From assembly GCF_047228825.1 (NCBI RefSeq), contig NZ_JBFEGN010000059.1, positions 1 to 25,636 of the forward strand: a stretch of DNA of 25,636 bases. Reading direction: 5' to 3'. Within the stretch, counting starts at the first letter, position 1. The number at the start of each line of letters is the position of its first letter. Under the pieces are notes generated by a model. It did not search any database, had not been told where the DNA came from, and saw only the letters and a list, made by a program, of their open reading frames with translations. Shown here in pieces: positions 15,343-23,948 of this stretch. The translations under genes and the position numbers were made by a program. This stretch comes from Siminovitchia sp047228825 (GTDB lineage: Bacteria > Bacillota > Bacilli > Bacillales > Bacillaceae_C).

Positions 15343-15888
15343 ATGTCAAAAGACACAATCAGAACGTTTAAAGCGTCCAGTCTCAAGGGGTGGATCGAAG
15401 AGAACAAGGATCAGCTGCAGCCGCCGGTTAATAACAAGGAAATGTTTCCGGGTTCCAATATGATTGTCATGATGGTAGGGGGGCCGAATAGACGACGTGA
15501 TTTCCACATTAGTCCCGCAGAAGAGTTTTTCTATCAAATCAAGGGTGACTGCTATGTTGAAATCATTAATGATGAAGGAAAAAGAGAAGTTGTTACCGTA
15601 AAAGAAGGAGAAGTGTTTTTACTTCCTGCAAATGTTCCTCATTCCCCGCATCGTGTGGCTGATACGATCGGAATGGTGATTGAAGAGCCCCGCCAAGGGA
15701 AGAAGGAACACATGGTTTGGTACTGTGATCATTGCGATCATGAGTTGCACCGGGTAACACTTGAGCTTACAGATATTGCTACACAATTAAAGGCCGCCAT
15801 TGAAGAATTTGACAGCAGCGAAGATCTTCGTACGTGTGAAAAGTGCGGGCATGTCATGCCTGAGGAAACAGGGTTGTGGCAACCATGA
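15343..15888 (+). CDS. nbaC: 3-hydroxyanthranilate 3,4-dioxygenase
   Basis: A 181-residue cupin dioxygenase that opens the ring of 3-hydroxyanthranilate to 2-amino-3-carboxymuconate 6-semialdehyde (ACMS). The catalytic Fe(II) ligands are visible as His55 and Glu61 (HISPAEEFFYQ) and His100 (NVPHSPHR). The C-terminal rubredoxin-like iron site of bacterial enzymes is complete: Cys128-x2-Cys131 (WYCDHCDHE) and Cys165-x2-Cys168 (CEKCGH). Start ATG follows TGGAGGG. It is the first gene of the ring-cleavage operon, and its stop overlaps the ATG at 15885 of the decarboxylase gene, as expected for sequential enzymes with an unstable intermediate. Confidence 0.96.
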   Translation: MSKDTIRTFKASSLKGWIEENKDQLQPPVNNKEMFPGSNMIVMMVGGPNRRRDFHISPAEEFFYQIKGDCYVEIINDEGKREVVTVKEGEVFLLPANVPHSPHRVADTIGMVIEEPRQGKKEHMVWYCDHCDHELHRVTLELTDIATQLKAAIEEFDSSEDLRTCEKCGHVMPEETGLWQP

Positions 15889-16895
15889 GAGTAGATTTTC
15901 ATACTCATATTATTCCAGAAGACATACCTAATTTTGTAGAGAAGTATGGAGGCGCCCGTTGGCCGGTGCTGGAAAAGACATGCTCATGCGGAGCAAACAT
16001 CATGGTTTCCGGAAAAAACTTCCGTGAAGTCACGGATCAGGTATGGAACCCCGAAAAAAGAATTGAAGATATGGATAAGGAAGGCGTCGATATCCAAGTG
16101 ATCTCCCCAATTCCTGTGACATTCTCTTATTGGGCTGAACCAGCGCAGGCGGAGGAGTTTTCTAAAATCCAAAATGATTTTATCGCCGAGACCGTAAAAG
16201 GTAATCTGAACCGTTTCATAGGACTTGGAACGGTCCCCATGCAGGATGCAGATACGGCTATTCGTGAGATGAAGCGCTGTATGTTCGAACTTGGTCTAAA
16301 GGGGATTGAAATCGGTACAAATGTTAATGGGAAAAACTTGGACGATCCATCTTTCGCGGAGTTTTTTGAAATGGCAGAAGAGTGGAGCATTCCACTCTTT
16401 GTCCATCCGTGGGAGACTCTTGGAAGGGAGCGCTTCCCGCGTCATAATTTCATGTATACAGTCGGTATGCCAAGTGAGACAGCTTTGGCAGCAGCAAGCC
16501 TGATCAACGGGGCGGTCATGGAAAAGCATCCGAATTTGAAAGTATGCTTTGCGCATGGCGGAGGGTCTTTCCCTTACATCCTTCCGCGTTTGGATCAAGG
16601 GTGGAACGTCTGGCCGCACATCCGGAAAATTGAGAAGCCGCCAAGCTATTATGCGAAGAAGTTTTACTTTGATTCATTGAACTATGATCCTATGAATCTG
16701 AAATATTTAATTGAACGTTTCGGACATGAAAAGATTGTCATGGGATCAGACTATCCTTTCTTGCTCCGTGAAATTCCGCCTGGAAAAGTAATAGACGATA
16801 CATCAGATCTGACGGAAGAACAAAAGAAAGCCATCCTGGGTGAGAACGCGTTGACATTCTTAAATATCAATGTAAAGGAAGAGTTGCTGAAATGA
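15876..16895 (+). CDS. nbaD: 2-amino-3-carboxymuconate-6-semialdehyde decarboxylase (ACMSD)
   Basis: A 339-residue amidohydrolase-superfamily decarboxylase that removes CO2 from ACMS, giving 2-aminomuconate 6-semialdehyde and preventing spontaneous quinolinate formation. Zinc ligands are His9 and His11 in DFHTHI, a His in LFVHPWE, and the Asp of MGSDYPF; the catalytic His lies in FAHGGGSF. The sequence follows Pseudomonas NbaD throughout. The start is either GTG at 15876 (GAGGA about 9 bases upstream) or ATG at 15885, which overlaps the dioxygenase stop; both keep the metal motif. The 3' end overlaps the deaminase gene by ATGA. Confidence 0.95.
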   Translation: MATMRVDFHTHIIPEDIPNFVEKYGGARWPVLEKTCSCGANIMVSGKNFREVTDQVWNPEKRIEDMDKEGVDIQVISPIPVTFSYWAEPAQAEEFSKIQNDFIAETVKGNLNRFIGLGTVPMQDADTAIREMKRCMFELGLKGIEIGTNVNGKNLDDPSFAEFFEMAEEWSIPLFVHPWETLGRERFPRHNFMYTVGMPSETALAAASLINGAVMEKHPNLKVCFAHGGGSFPYILPRLDQGWNVWPHIRKIEKPPSYYAKKFYFDSLNYDPMNLKYLIERFGHEKIVMGSDYPFLLREIPPGKVIDDTSDLTEEQKKAILGENALTFLNINVKEELLK

Positions 16896-17389
16896 CGAAA
16901 CAAACCGGAAATGTGGCAGATCGAACGGAAACACCTGAAAAAAGATTGGAGCAGCTCGGGCTGGAGCTTCCGCCCCTAAGACCTCCCGTCGGCAGCTATG
17001 TAAGCTGTGTCCGGACAGGGAATCTGCTGTTTACCGCCGGCCAGGGAGTGGATGAATACCATGGAAAGCTCGGCAGGGATCTGACGATAAAAGAAGGCTA
17101 CAAGGCTGCACAGCAATCCATGCTCAATCTGCTTAGTGTCGTCAAGAATGAATTGGGCGAACTAAGTAAAGTCAAGCGGATTGTCAAAGTGCTGGGCATG
17201 GTGAACAGCACCGAGGACTTCACAGAGCAGCCGGCTGTCATGAACGGTGCGTCCGACCTTCTCGGGAAAGTTTTCGGCGAAAAAGGAAAGCACGGCCGTT
17301 CTGCAGTAGGGATGGCTCAGCTTCCCAACAATACAGCGATTGAAATTGAAATGATCCTTGAAGTAGAGGACGAGGAGGAATCCAGTTGA
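16892..17389 (+). CDS. nbaF: 2-aminomuconate deaminase (RidA/YjgF family)
   Basis: A 165-residue RidA-fold protein, longer at the N-terminus than housekeeping RidA, as expected for the aminomuconate deaminase branch. It hydrolyses 2-aminomuconate to 4-oxalocrotonate and ammonia. Key features are GSYVSCVRTGNLLFTAGQG (34-52), the carboxylate-binding Arg136 in GRSAVGMAQLPNN, and the terminal EIEMILEV strand. Both ends overlap neighbours (ATGA with the decarboxylase, TTGA with the dehydrogenase), so the four ring-cleavage proteins are tightly coupled. Confidence 0.92.
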   Translation: MTKQTGNVADRTETPEKRLEQLGLELPPLRPPVGSYVSCVRTGNLLFTAGQGVDEYHGKLGRDLTIKEGYKAAQQSMLNLLSVVKNELGELSKVKRIVKVLGMVNSTEDFTEQPAVMNGASDLLGKVFGEKGKHGRSAVGMAQLPNNTAIEIEMILEVEDEEESS

Positions 17390-18855
17390 CGAAGCAGGAA
17401 ATATTGGAAAGGACAAAAATACAGGATGCCAAACTTTTTATAGATGGCGAGTATGTGGATGCTCAATCAGGAGCCACATTTGATTCCCTTAATCCGGCAA
17501 ATAATCAAAAGCTGGCCTCTGTAGCGAATGCGGATCAAAATGACACCAAGCGTGCTATTGATGTTGCTCAGCGCACGTTTGCCAGCGGTGTATGGAGCCG
17601 CATGCCGGTGGAAGAACGTTCCCGTATCCTTTGCAAAATGTCTGATTTAATTCTCGAAAAAGTGGACGAGCTGGCCTATGTTGAAACACTGGACGTTGGC
17701 AAGCCGATTAAAGAGAGCCGGGATTTTGATATCCCTCGATCCGCGGCCAACTTCCGCTTTTTTGCAGAAATGGCCAAGTATATGGTGCATGAGCATTACG
17801 ATATGAGTAACCATCTGTCCTATACGCAATACGCTCCGGCTGGAGTGACAAGTCTGATCATTCCGTGGAATCTCCCGTTCATGCAGATGACTTGGAAAGC
17901 ATCAGCAGCATTGGCAGCAGGCAACACCATTGTAGTAAAGCCTGCCTCTTACACGCCTCTGAGCGCTGTAATGTTAGGAGAAATTGCCAATGAAGCCGGC
18001 TTGCCGCCGGGGGTTCTGAATATCGTCACAGGACCGGGCAGTAAGGTCGGTACGGTCATGGCTACCCATCCATCTGTACGCCGTCTGTCATTTGTAGGCG
18101 AATCCGAAACAGGAAAAACAGTCATGGCCAATGCTTCCAAGAATCTGATTCCCGTTTCTTTGGAGCTGGGCGGAAAGTCAGCCAACATCGTTTTTGAAGA
18201 TGCAGATTTAGATGAAGCAGTAGCAGGTTCGATTGAAGCAATTTTCCGTAACCAGGGGGAAATCTGCCTGGCTGGCTCCAGAATTCTTGTACAGGAAAGC
18301 ATTTATGATCAATTTCTGGATAAATTCGTAGAAGCCGTCCGTAATATCAAGGTTGGAGATCCATTGGATAAGTCGACTGACATGGGTGCTCTTGTATCCA
18401 ACAGCCATTTGGAGACAGTTGATAAATATGTACAGATCGGACTTGAAGAGGGTGCCAAGCTGGCGTATGGGGGTAAAAGAGTCGAGGGGCTTGAAGAAGG
18501 GAACTTCTATATGCCAACTGTTCTATATGATGTAAAAAACAATATGCGGGTGGCACAGGAAGAAATCTTCGGACCGGTTCCGGTCATTATCCCATTTAAA
18601 ACGGAAGAAGAGGCGGTTGCTATTGCCAATGACTCCATTTATGGCCTGGCCGGAGTAGTTTGGACAAACGATTTGAGAAGAGCCCAGCGGGTTTCTTCAT
18701 CTATCAATTCCGGACTCCTCTGGGTGAACTGCTGGTATGTCCGTGATTTAAGGACTCCATTTGGAGGTTCAAAGGCCAGTGGAATTGGAAGAGAAGGCGG
18801 AAGGCACAGCTTCGAATTTTATACTGAAGCAAAAACTATCACAATGAAAAAGTGA
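17386..18855 (+). CDS. nbaE: 2-aminomuconate 6-semialdehyde dehydrogenase
   Basis: A 489-residue ALDH-superfamily enzyme of the hydroxymuconic/aminomuconic semialdehyde dehydrogenase branch; it oxidises 2-aminomuconate semialdehyde to 2-aminomuconate with NAD+. Landmarks: Asn162 in PWNLPF, Lys185 in VVKPASYTP, Glu260 in SLELGGKSANIVFEDADLDEA, and nucleophile Cys294 in NQGEICLAGSR. The TTG start overlaps the deaminase stop and has GAGGAGG about 7 bases upstream. It acts between the decarboxylase and the deaminase. A stem-loop follows the stop before the hydratase gene. Confidence 0.94.
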   Translation: MTKQEILERTKIQDAKLFIDGEYVDAQSGATFDSLNPANNQKLASVANADQNDTKRAIDVAQRTFASGVWSRMPVEERSRILCKMSDLILEKVDELAYVETLDVGKPIKESRDFDIPRSAANFRFFAEMAKYMVHEHYDMSNHLSYTQYAPAGVTSLIIPWNLPFMQMTWKASAALAAGNTIVVKPASYTPLSAVMLGEIANEAGLPPGVLNIVTGPGSKVGTVMATHPSVRRLSFVGESETGKTVMANASKNLIPVSLELGGKSANIVFEDADLDEAVAGSIEAIFRNQGEICLAGSRILVQESIYDQFLDKFVEAVRNIKVGDPLDKSTDMGALVSNSHLETVDKYVQIGLEEGAKLAYGGKRVEGLEEGNFYMPTVLYDVKNNMRVAQEEIFGPVPVIIPFKTEEEAVAIANDSIYGLAGVVWTNDLRRAQRVSSSINSGLLWVNCWYVRDLRTPFGGSKASGIGREGGRHSFEFYTEAKTITMKK

Positions 18856-18860
18856 CAATA

Positions 18861-18897
18861 CAAAAGAAAGGTGATTCAATCACCTTTCCTTTGTTTT
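18861..18897 (+). terminator. Stem-loop between dehydrogenase and hydratase genes
   Basis: GAAAGGTGAT and ATCACCTTTC pair perfectly around TCA, extended by CAAA/TTTG across one mismatch, and TTTT follows. It looks like an intrinsic terminator inside the pathway, 20 bases before the hydratase start, so it may set a lower level of the downstream genes or mark an mRNA processing point. Confidence 0.65.
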
Positions 18898-18916
18898 ACT
18901 TGCAGGAGGGGAAAAA

Positions 18917-19696
18917 GTGACCACTAAAATTGCGGATTTTGCTCTAGAACTGTTCAATGCGGAAGAGACTCGTAAAGAAGTGTCTCCTTTAACCGAGCGT
19001 GACCCGTCTCTGACAGTGCAGGATGCTTATCAAATCCAATTGGAGACAGTGAAGTTAAAAATTGAACAGGGAAAAACGGTTATTGGCAAGAAGGTCGGCT
19101 TAACAAGTGTAGCCATGCAAAAGATGCTTAATGTTGACGAACCGGATTATGGGCATTTGTTTGACGATATGCGGATTGAAAACGGTAGCACGATTGATAT
19201 TACGGAAATGATTGCCCCGAGGGTGGAAGCTGAAATCGGCTTTATGCTGAGTGATGACCTGGTCGGCCCGAATGTGACCTATTTAGATGTTTTGCTGGCG
19301 ACTGAATATGTTGTTCCTACGTTGGAAATCATTGACAGTCGCATTGCGGATTGGAAAATCAAGTTAATAGATACAGTAGCGGACAATGGTTCATCTGCGA
19401 AAGTGGTGATCGGAGAGCGTTATTCCACACTGGAAAATTCGGATTTGCGCACAGCAGGAATGGCTCTATATAAAAATGAGGAACTAATCGCTACCGGATC
19501 CGGAGCGGCGGCTCTTGGCCATCCGGCGGAAGCGATTGCCTGGCTGGCCAATAAATTGCATGAATTCGGCATCATGTTGAAAAAGGATGAACTGATTTTA
19601 CCTGGGGCCCTTTCGGCTGCCTTGGCGGTTGAAGCCGGTGATCATGTAAAAGCCGACTTCGGCTCGTTTGGTTCCGTCAGCGTGACATTTAAATAG
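18917..19696 (+). CDS. dmpE: 2-oxopent-4-enoate (2-keto-4-pentenoate) hydratase
   Basis: A 259-residue member of the hydratase/decarboxylase family (MhpD/XylJ/DmpE). It adds water to 2-hydroxypenta-2,4-dienoate to form 4-hydroxy-2-oxovalerate. Features that place it in the hydratase branch rather than the decarboxylase branch are GKKVGLTSVAMQKMLNVDEPDYGHL, DSRIADWKIKLIDTVADN and VEAEIGFML (metal-binding acids). Its paralogue at 21666 has the decarboxylase-type version of these blocks. The start is GTG after AGGAGGGG. It opens a five-gene block whose order equals dmpEFGHI of Pseudomonas phenol degradation. Confidence 0.9.
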   Translation: MTTKIADFALELFNAEETRKEVSPLTERDPSLTVQDAYQIQLETVKLKIEQGKTVIGKKVGLTSVAMQKMLNVDEPDYGHLFDDMRIENGSTIDITEMIAPRVEAEIGFMLSDDLVGPNVTYLDVLLATEYVVPTLEIIDSRIADWKIKLIDTVADNGSSAKVVIGERYSTLENSDLRTAGMALYKNEELIATGSGAAALGHPAEAIAWLANKLHEFGIMLKKDELILPGALSAALAVEAGDHVKADFGSFGSVSVTFK

Positions 19697-19721
19697 AAGC
19701 AAAATGAAAGGAGAATATTTT

Positions 19722-20597
19722 ATGGGGAAAGTAAAATCCGCCATAATCGGATCGGGAAATATTGGGACAGACCTGATGTATAAGCTTGAAAACAGTGAAG
19801 TCATCGAATTGACGGCTGTTATCGGCATAGAAGAGCATTCCGAAGGTTTGAAAAGGGCGCGGGATAAAGGATATCAGACATTTTTTAACGGAATACAGGC
19901 GCTTATTGACCATCCTGACCTTGCGGACATTGTCTTTGATGCTACATCGGCAAAGGCCCATCTGAACCATGCAAAAATCTTAAAAGAGATGGGAAAAAAA
20001 GTAGTAGACTTGACACCTGCGGCGGTCGGTCCGTTTTTCAGCCCTGCAGTGGGTACCAAGGTAGGGGATGAGCCTGCAGACAACGTCAACATGATCACTT
20101 GCGGAGGTCAGGCAACGATCCCAATGGTCAACGCAGTAAATGGAGTAGCTGATGTGGCTTATGCAGAAATCGTAGCTACTATTTCCAGTAAAAGTGCAGG
20201 GCCTGGAACTCGGGCCAATATTGATGAATTCACAATAACAACCCGGCGTGGAATCGAGGAGGTCGGCGGAGCAGACAAAGGAAAAGCCCTGATCATTTTG
20301 AATCCCGCGGAACCTCCAATTTTAATGAGAAATACTGTTTACTGCGAAGTGAAAAACATGGATGAACAGGCTGTTCTTGATTCAATTCATGCCATGGTCG
20401 AAAAAGTGCAGGAATACGTGCCGGGCTACCGGTTAAAGCAGGAACCTTTAATTGACGGCAATATCGTCACAATTTTCCTTGAAGTGGAAGGAGCCGGAGA
20501 TTATTTCCCTCCATATGCAGGAAACCTTGATATTATGACAGCTGCCGCAGCAAGAGTTGGAGAAGATATTGCCCGCAGTATGGCCGTTGTCTCTTAA
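19722..20597 (+). CDS. dmpF: Acetaldehyde dehydrogenase (acylating)
   Basis: A 291-residue CoA-acylating dehydrogenase that turns acetaldehyde, NAD+ and CoA into acetyl-CoA. It shows the Rossmann motif IGSGNIGTDLM (9-19), the catalytic Cys127 in ITCGGQATIP, and the dimer region GPGTRANIDEFTITT. The ATG at 19722 is chosen because AAAGGAGAA stands 6 bases before it; the in-frame ATG at 19704 overlaps that site. In this family the enzyme forms a channelling complex with the aldolase encoded next, passing acetaldehyde directly. Confidence 0.95.
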   Translation: MGKVKSAIIGSGNIGTDLMYKLENSEVIELTAVIGIEEHSEGLKRARDKGYQTFFNGIQALIDHPDLADIVFDATSAKAHLNHAKILKEMGKKVVDLTPAAVGPFFSPAVGTKVGDEPADNVNMITCGGQATIPMVNAVNGVADVAYAEIVATISSKSAGPGTRANIDEFTITTRRGIEEVGGADKGKALIILNPAEPPILMRNTVYCEVKNMDEQAVLDSIHAMVEKVQEYVPGYRLKQEPLIDGNIVTIFLEVEGAGDYFPPYAGNLDIMTAAAARVGEDIARSMAVVS

Positions 20598-20637
20598 CCT
20601 AGCTGCAAATAACAAATAAGAAAGGAGTTCTCCCTTT

Positions 20638-21669
20638 ATGAGCAAACCTGGAAAGGATATTAAAATTACAGAAGTCTGTCTGCGTGACGGAAGTCATGCA
20701 GTCGCTCACCAATTTACCGAACAGCAGGTACGTGATATTACACGCGCCCTTGACGAGGCAGGCATGCATTATATTGAAGTCAGCCACGGAGACGGCCTGG
20801 GAGGATCAACAATCCAGTACGGAAGGTCTCTGGTAGATGAGATGAAACTGATCGAAGCGGCAGTTGAGGAAGCCAAACAGTCGAAAATCGCCGTATTACT
20901 TCTGCCGGGTATCGGCACTGTGCATGAATTAAAAGAAGCGGGCAAACGCGGGGCAAAACTCGTCAGAGTGGCGACGCACGTGACAGAAGCAGATGTTTCC
21001 GCCCAGCATATTAACATGGCCCGCGAGCTTGGAATGGAAGCTTTAGGATTTTTGATGATGGCGCATTCTGCACCGGTGGAAAAGTTGGTGGAACAGGCAA
21101 AATTAATGGAAAGCTATGGAGCGCAAGCTGTGTATGTGACGGATTCAGCCGGAGCGTTGCTTCCGCATGAAGTTCGGGAGAGAGTAAGAGCCCTCCGCAA
21201 CAGCCTCGATATCGAAGTGGGCTTTCATGGTCATAACAATTTGTCAGTAGCCGTAGCCAACACACTTGCGGCTATTGAGGAAGGAGCGACGCGGATTGAC
21301 GGCAGTGTCCGCTGTCTCGGTGCAGGAGCCGGCAATACGCAGACGGAAGTGCTGTTAGCCGTAATGGAACGGATGGGATACGATGTCGGGATCGATTTAT
21401 ATAAAATGATGGATTTGGCTGAAGATGTTGTTGGCCCGATTATTCCTGGATCCCAGGAAATTAAAAAAGGAAGCTTGGTCCTGGGTTTTGCCGGTGTTTA
21501 CTCCAGTTTCTTGCTCCATGCCGAGCGGGCAGGGAAGAAATTTGGAATAGATCCGCGCGATATTTTAATTGAACTCGGTAAGATGAAAGTCGTCGGCGGC
21601 CAGGAGGATATGATTCTTGATGTGGCGACCAATCTATCCAAAAAACAAGCAGTGGAGGCGGGAACATGA
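20638..21669 (+). CDS. dmpG: 4-hydroxy-2-oxovalerate aldolase
   Basis: A 343-residue HMGL-like class II aldolase that splits 4-hydroxy-2-oxovalerate into pyruvate and acetaldehyde. The active-site start is CLRDGSHAVAHQF with Arg16, metal ligand Asp17 and catalytic His20; the other metal ligands are His197 and His199 in GFHGHNN. The C-terminal communication domain for binding the acylating dehydrogenase is present. AAAGGAG precedes the ATG. The 3' end overlaps the decarboxylase gene by ATGA. Confidence 0.95.
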   Translation: MSKPGKDIKITEVCLRDGSHAVAHQFTEQQVRDITRALDEAGMHYIEVSHGDGLGGSTIQYGRSLVDEMKLIEAAVEEAKQSKIAVLLLPGIGTVHELKEAGKRGAKLVRVATHVTEADVSAQHINMARELGMEALGFLMMAHSAPVEKLVEQAKLMESYGAQAVYVTDSAGALLPHEVRERVRALRNSLDIEVGFHGHNNLSVAVANTLAAIEEGATRIDGSVRCLGAGAGNTQTEVLLAVMERMGYDVGIDLYKMMDLAEDVVGPIIPGSQEIKKGSLVLGFAGVYSSFLLHAERAGKKFGIDPRDILIELGKMKVVGGQEDMILDVATNLSKKQAVEAGT

Positions 21670-22457
21670 TACTGAAAACAAAAGAAGACAAAGAAATCAT
21701 TGACTACCTTTTGTCGGCTGAGCGGGAAGCCCGCGAAGTAGTCAAAATTACGGATACCTATCCAAACTTGACCATTGAAAAGGCCTATGAGCTACAGGAC
21801 GGTCTCCTCGCCCGCAGGCTGGAAGAAAATCAAACAAAAACAGTCGGAATCAAGCTGGGCTTGACCAGTAAAGCCAAACAGGAAATGATGGGAGTCAACG
21901 AAGCCATTTACGGATACCTCCATGCGGATATGCTGGCGTACGAATGGCAGCCAATCAAAAGATCCCAACTAATCCATCCGAAAGCTGAACCTGAAATTGC
22001 CTTTTTTTTGGACAAAGATCTCGAGGGAGATAATGTAACGGAAGCAGCTGTCATTGCTGCGACCAAGTATGTGGCTCCTGCGTTGGAAGTGATCGACAGC
22101 CGTTATAAGGATTTCCGCTTTACTCTTACGGATGTAGTGGCAGACAATTGTTCATCCATCAAGTTTGTGATTGGCAGTCAGTTGGTCAGCCCTGACAAAC
22201 TCGATTTGGGCAATATCGGCATGGTTATGTCCAAAAATGGAAAAGTGGAACAGACCGGATCCAGTGCCGCTGTTCTCGGACATCCAGCAACAGCCATAGC
22301 ATGGGCGGCCAAGCAGTTGAGCAAACGGGGGAGAGGATTCAAGAAGGGCGAAGTGATCCTGAGTGGCGCGATGTCTGAGGCCATTTCGTTTGATTCCGGG
22401 GATACGGTTGTCGCCCAGTTTAACGGATTAGGCAGTGTCTCCTTTTATTGCGAATGA
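21666..22457 (+). CDS. dmpH: 4-oxalocrotonate (2-oxo-3-hexenedioate) decarboxylase
   Basis: A 263-residue paralogue of the hydratase at 18917, of the XylI/DmpH branch. It decarboxylates 2-oxo-3-hexenedioate to 2-hydroxypenta-2,4-dienoate. Branch-specific blocks are GIKLGLTSKAKQEMMGVNEAIYGYL, DSRYKDFRFTLTDVVADN and the SKNGKVEQTGSSAAVLGHP segment, matching XylI rather than XylJ. Acidic metal ligands lie in KAEPEIAFFL. In this pathway it acts just before the hydratase, with which DmpH-type enzymes form a complex. Confidence 0.9.
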   Translation: MILKTKEDKEIIDYLLSAEREAREVVKITDTYPNLTIEKAYELQDGLLARRLEENQTKTVGIKLGLTSKAKQEMMGVNEAIYGYLHADMLAYEWQPIKRSQLIHPKAEPEIAFFLDKDLEGDNVTEAAVIAATKYVAPALEVIDSRYKDFRFTLTDVVADNCSSIKFVIGSQLVSPDKLDLGNIGMVMSKNGKVEQTGSSAAVLGHPATAIAWAAKQLSKRGRGFKKGEVILSGAMSEAISFDSGDTVVAQFNGLGSVSFYCE

Positions 22458-22470
22458 GGAAGTGGATATG

Positions 22471-22671
22471 ATGCCGATTTTTCAAATACTAGTTTTAAAA
22501 GGCAGAAGCCGTAAAGAAATTAAGGGATTGATTGCGGATGTTACAGAGGCAGCCGTAAAAAACCTTTCCGTTAAACCGGAACAGGTTCGGGTCCTCGTAA
22601 CGGAAATGGAACGCAGCCATTGGGGGGCTGGCGGTCTACCAATTAACGAGCTTAGAAATCAGAAAGATTAG
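22471..22671 (+). CDS. dmpI: 4-oxalocrotonate tautomerase
   Basis: A 66-residue tautomerase. Starting at the ATG at 22471 gives PIFQILVLKGRS after Met removal, which exposes the catalytic Pro1. Counting from it, Arg11 and Arg39, the substrate-binding arginines of the family, are both present; the Phe50 of Pseudomonas 4-OT is Trp50 here. It isomerises 4-oxalocrotonate between its enol and keto forms. GAGGAAG precedes the start, and the gap to the decarboxylase is 13 bases. Longer upstream starts would bury Pro1 and are rejected. Confidence 0.93.
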   Translation: MPIFQILVLKGRSRKEIKGLIADVTEAAVKNLSVKPEQVRVLVTEMERSHWGAGGLPINELRNQKD

Positions 22672-22758
22672 AAAATAATAGTTGAGAACTGCAAGAGTCT
22701 TGTTCAGTGGATGTAAGGACTGCAGCCAAATTGGTCCTGAACAATGTTTTCTTTCCAT

Positions 22759-23785
22759 AAAATCAAGAAGATAGTGGAGCGGTTACATGCTATCCATCCG
22801 GGCTACGGCTTTTTATCCGAAAATATCGAGCTGGCGAAACGTTGTGCCGAAAAAGGGACTATCTTTATCGGTCCGGGGATCCGCCATTACGATATGTTCG
22901 GGGACAAGGTAAAGCGAAGGAACAGGCAATAATGGTAGGCATTCCTGTTGTTTCGGGCAGCAATGGCCCGGTAGAAAGTTTGATGGAAACCAAATCCCGA
23001 AGCAGGAAGACTTCACCATTAACGTATACGTGATCCAGTCGCTGGTCACGACAGCGGATCCGTTCCATAACTTTATGCCGGATACCGGCAGGCCATGGTG
23101 TACTGCTCAGGAGGAGGCATTGGGGTCCGCCTCCATGCGGGTAACGGCTTCTAGGGTGCGGTCATTACTCCACATTACAATTTCCTCCCCGTAAAAGTTT
23201 TTACACAGGCGCTGACGTAGTGTCAAAGGTAGTTCGGATCCTGAGGAATTCCGGATTCTGCAGTGCCAAAACGAATATCCCATTTTTAATCAACGTGATG
23301 GAGCACGAGCAATTCACCACGGGAGAATATGACACGTCATTTTTGGACAGCAGCACCAAGCTGTATTCCCTTCAGGAAAGCCGGGATCGAGGTGCGAAAA
23401 TGCTCAATTATATTGGGACAGTGACGGTCAACGGTTTCCCGTGCATCGAGAAGACGAGAAGGCCGATCAGAGAACCCCATCCATTCCGATGGACAACCAA
23501 CCCAGTCAGAGACTAAACAGATTCTGGGTGAAAAGGACGTGGACGGGCTTGTGGACGAGGTCAAAACCAGGAAGTATGTCCTGATACCCGACACGACCTT
23601 TCGGGATGGGCATCGTCGCTGCTGGCCAAGATATTTCCAGGTACTACAAAGACTTTAAAAACGGGATGGTCTCCCCGCACACTGAAAAATACAAACATAA
23701 AATGCCGGGCGGTCAGTACAGTAATTTGGAGCAGCAGGCAAAAGCCGTCGGGCTTGGCGATTATCAGGTTATCAAGTTTCACTAA
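22759..23785 (+). pseudogene. pyc: Pyruvate carboxylase remnant with internal deletions and frameshifts
   Basis: Fragments of pyruvate carboxylase occur in order but in different frames. Biotin carboxylase: AIHPGYGFLSENIELAKRC at about 22785, then FGDK and KEQAIMVGIPVVSGSNGPV after a frameshift near 22915. A jump follows to DPFHNFMPDTGR (near 23060) and SGGGIGVRLHAGNGF with a TAG at 23151. TNIPFLINVMEHEQFTTGEYDTSF and MLNYIGTVTVNGFP lie at 23270-23450. DTTFRDGH is at about 23595, then a jump to MPGGQYSNLEQQAKAVGLGD, ending at TAA 23783-23785. About 1 kb remains of a gene of about 3.4 kb; N-terminus and biotinyl domain are gone. It is not functional. Confidence 0.88.
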
Positions 23786-23948
23786 TTGTTTCTGAGGATT
23801 GGAAAAGGACAGTCACAATGAATGAAATTTATCATTTCCATTGGGATCTTGAAGGCGGATCATCCTAAAGGACTAAATTTATTATTTTAAAAAAAATGAC
23901 AAGGCATTCATAGGGTGTGATGAAAAAAGGGAAATAGGGGTGAGATAA

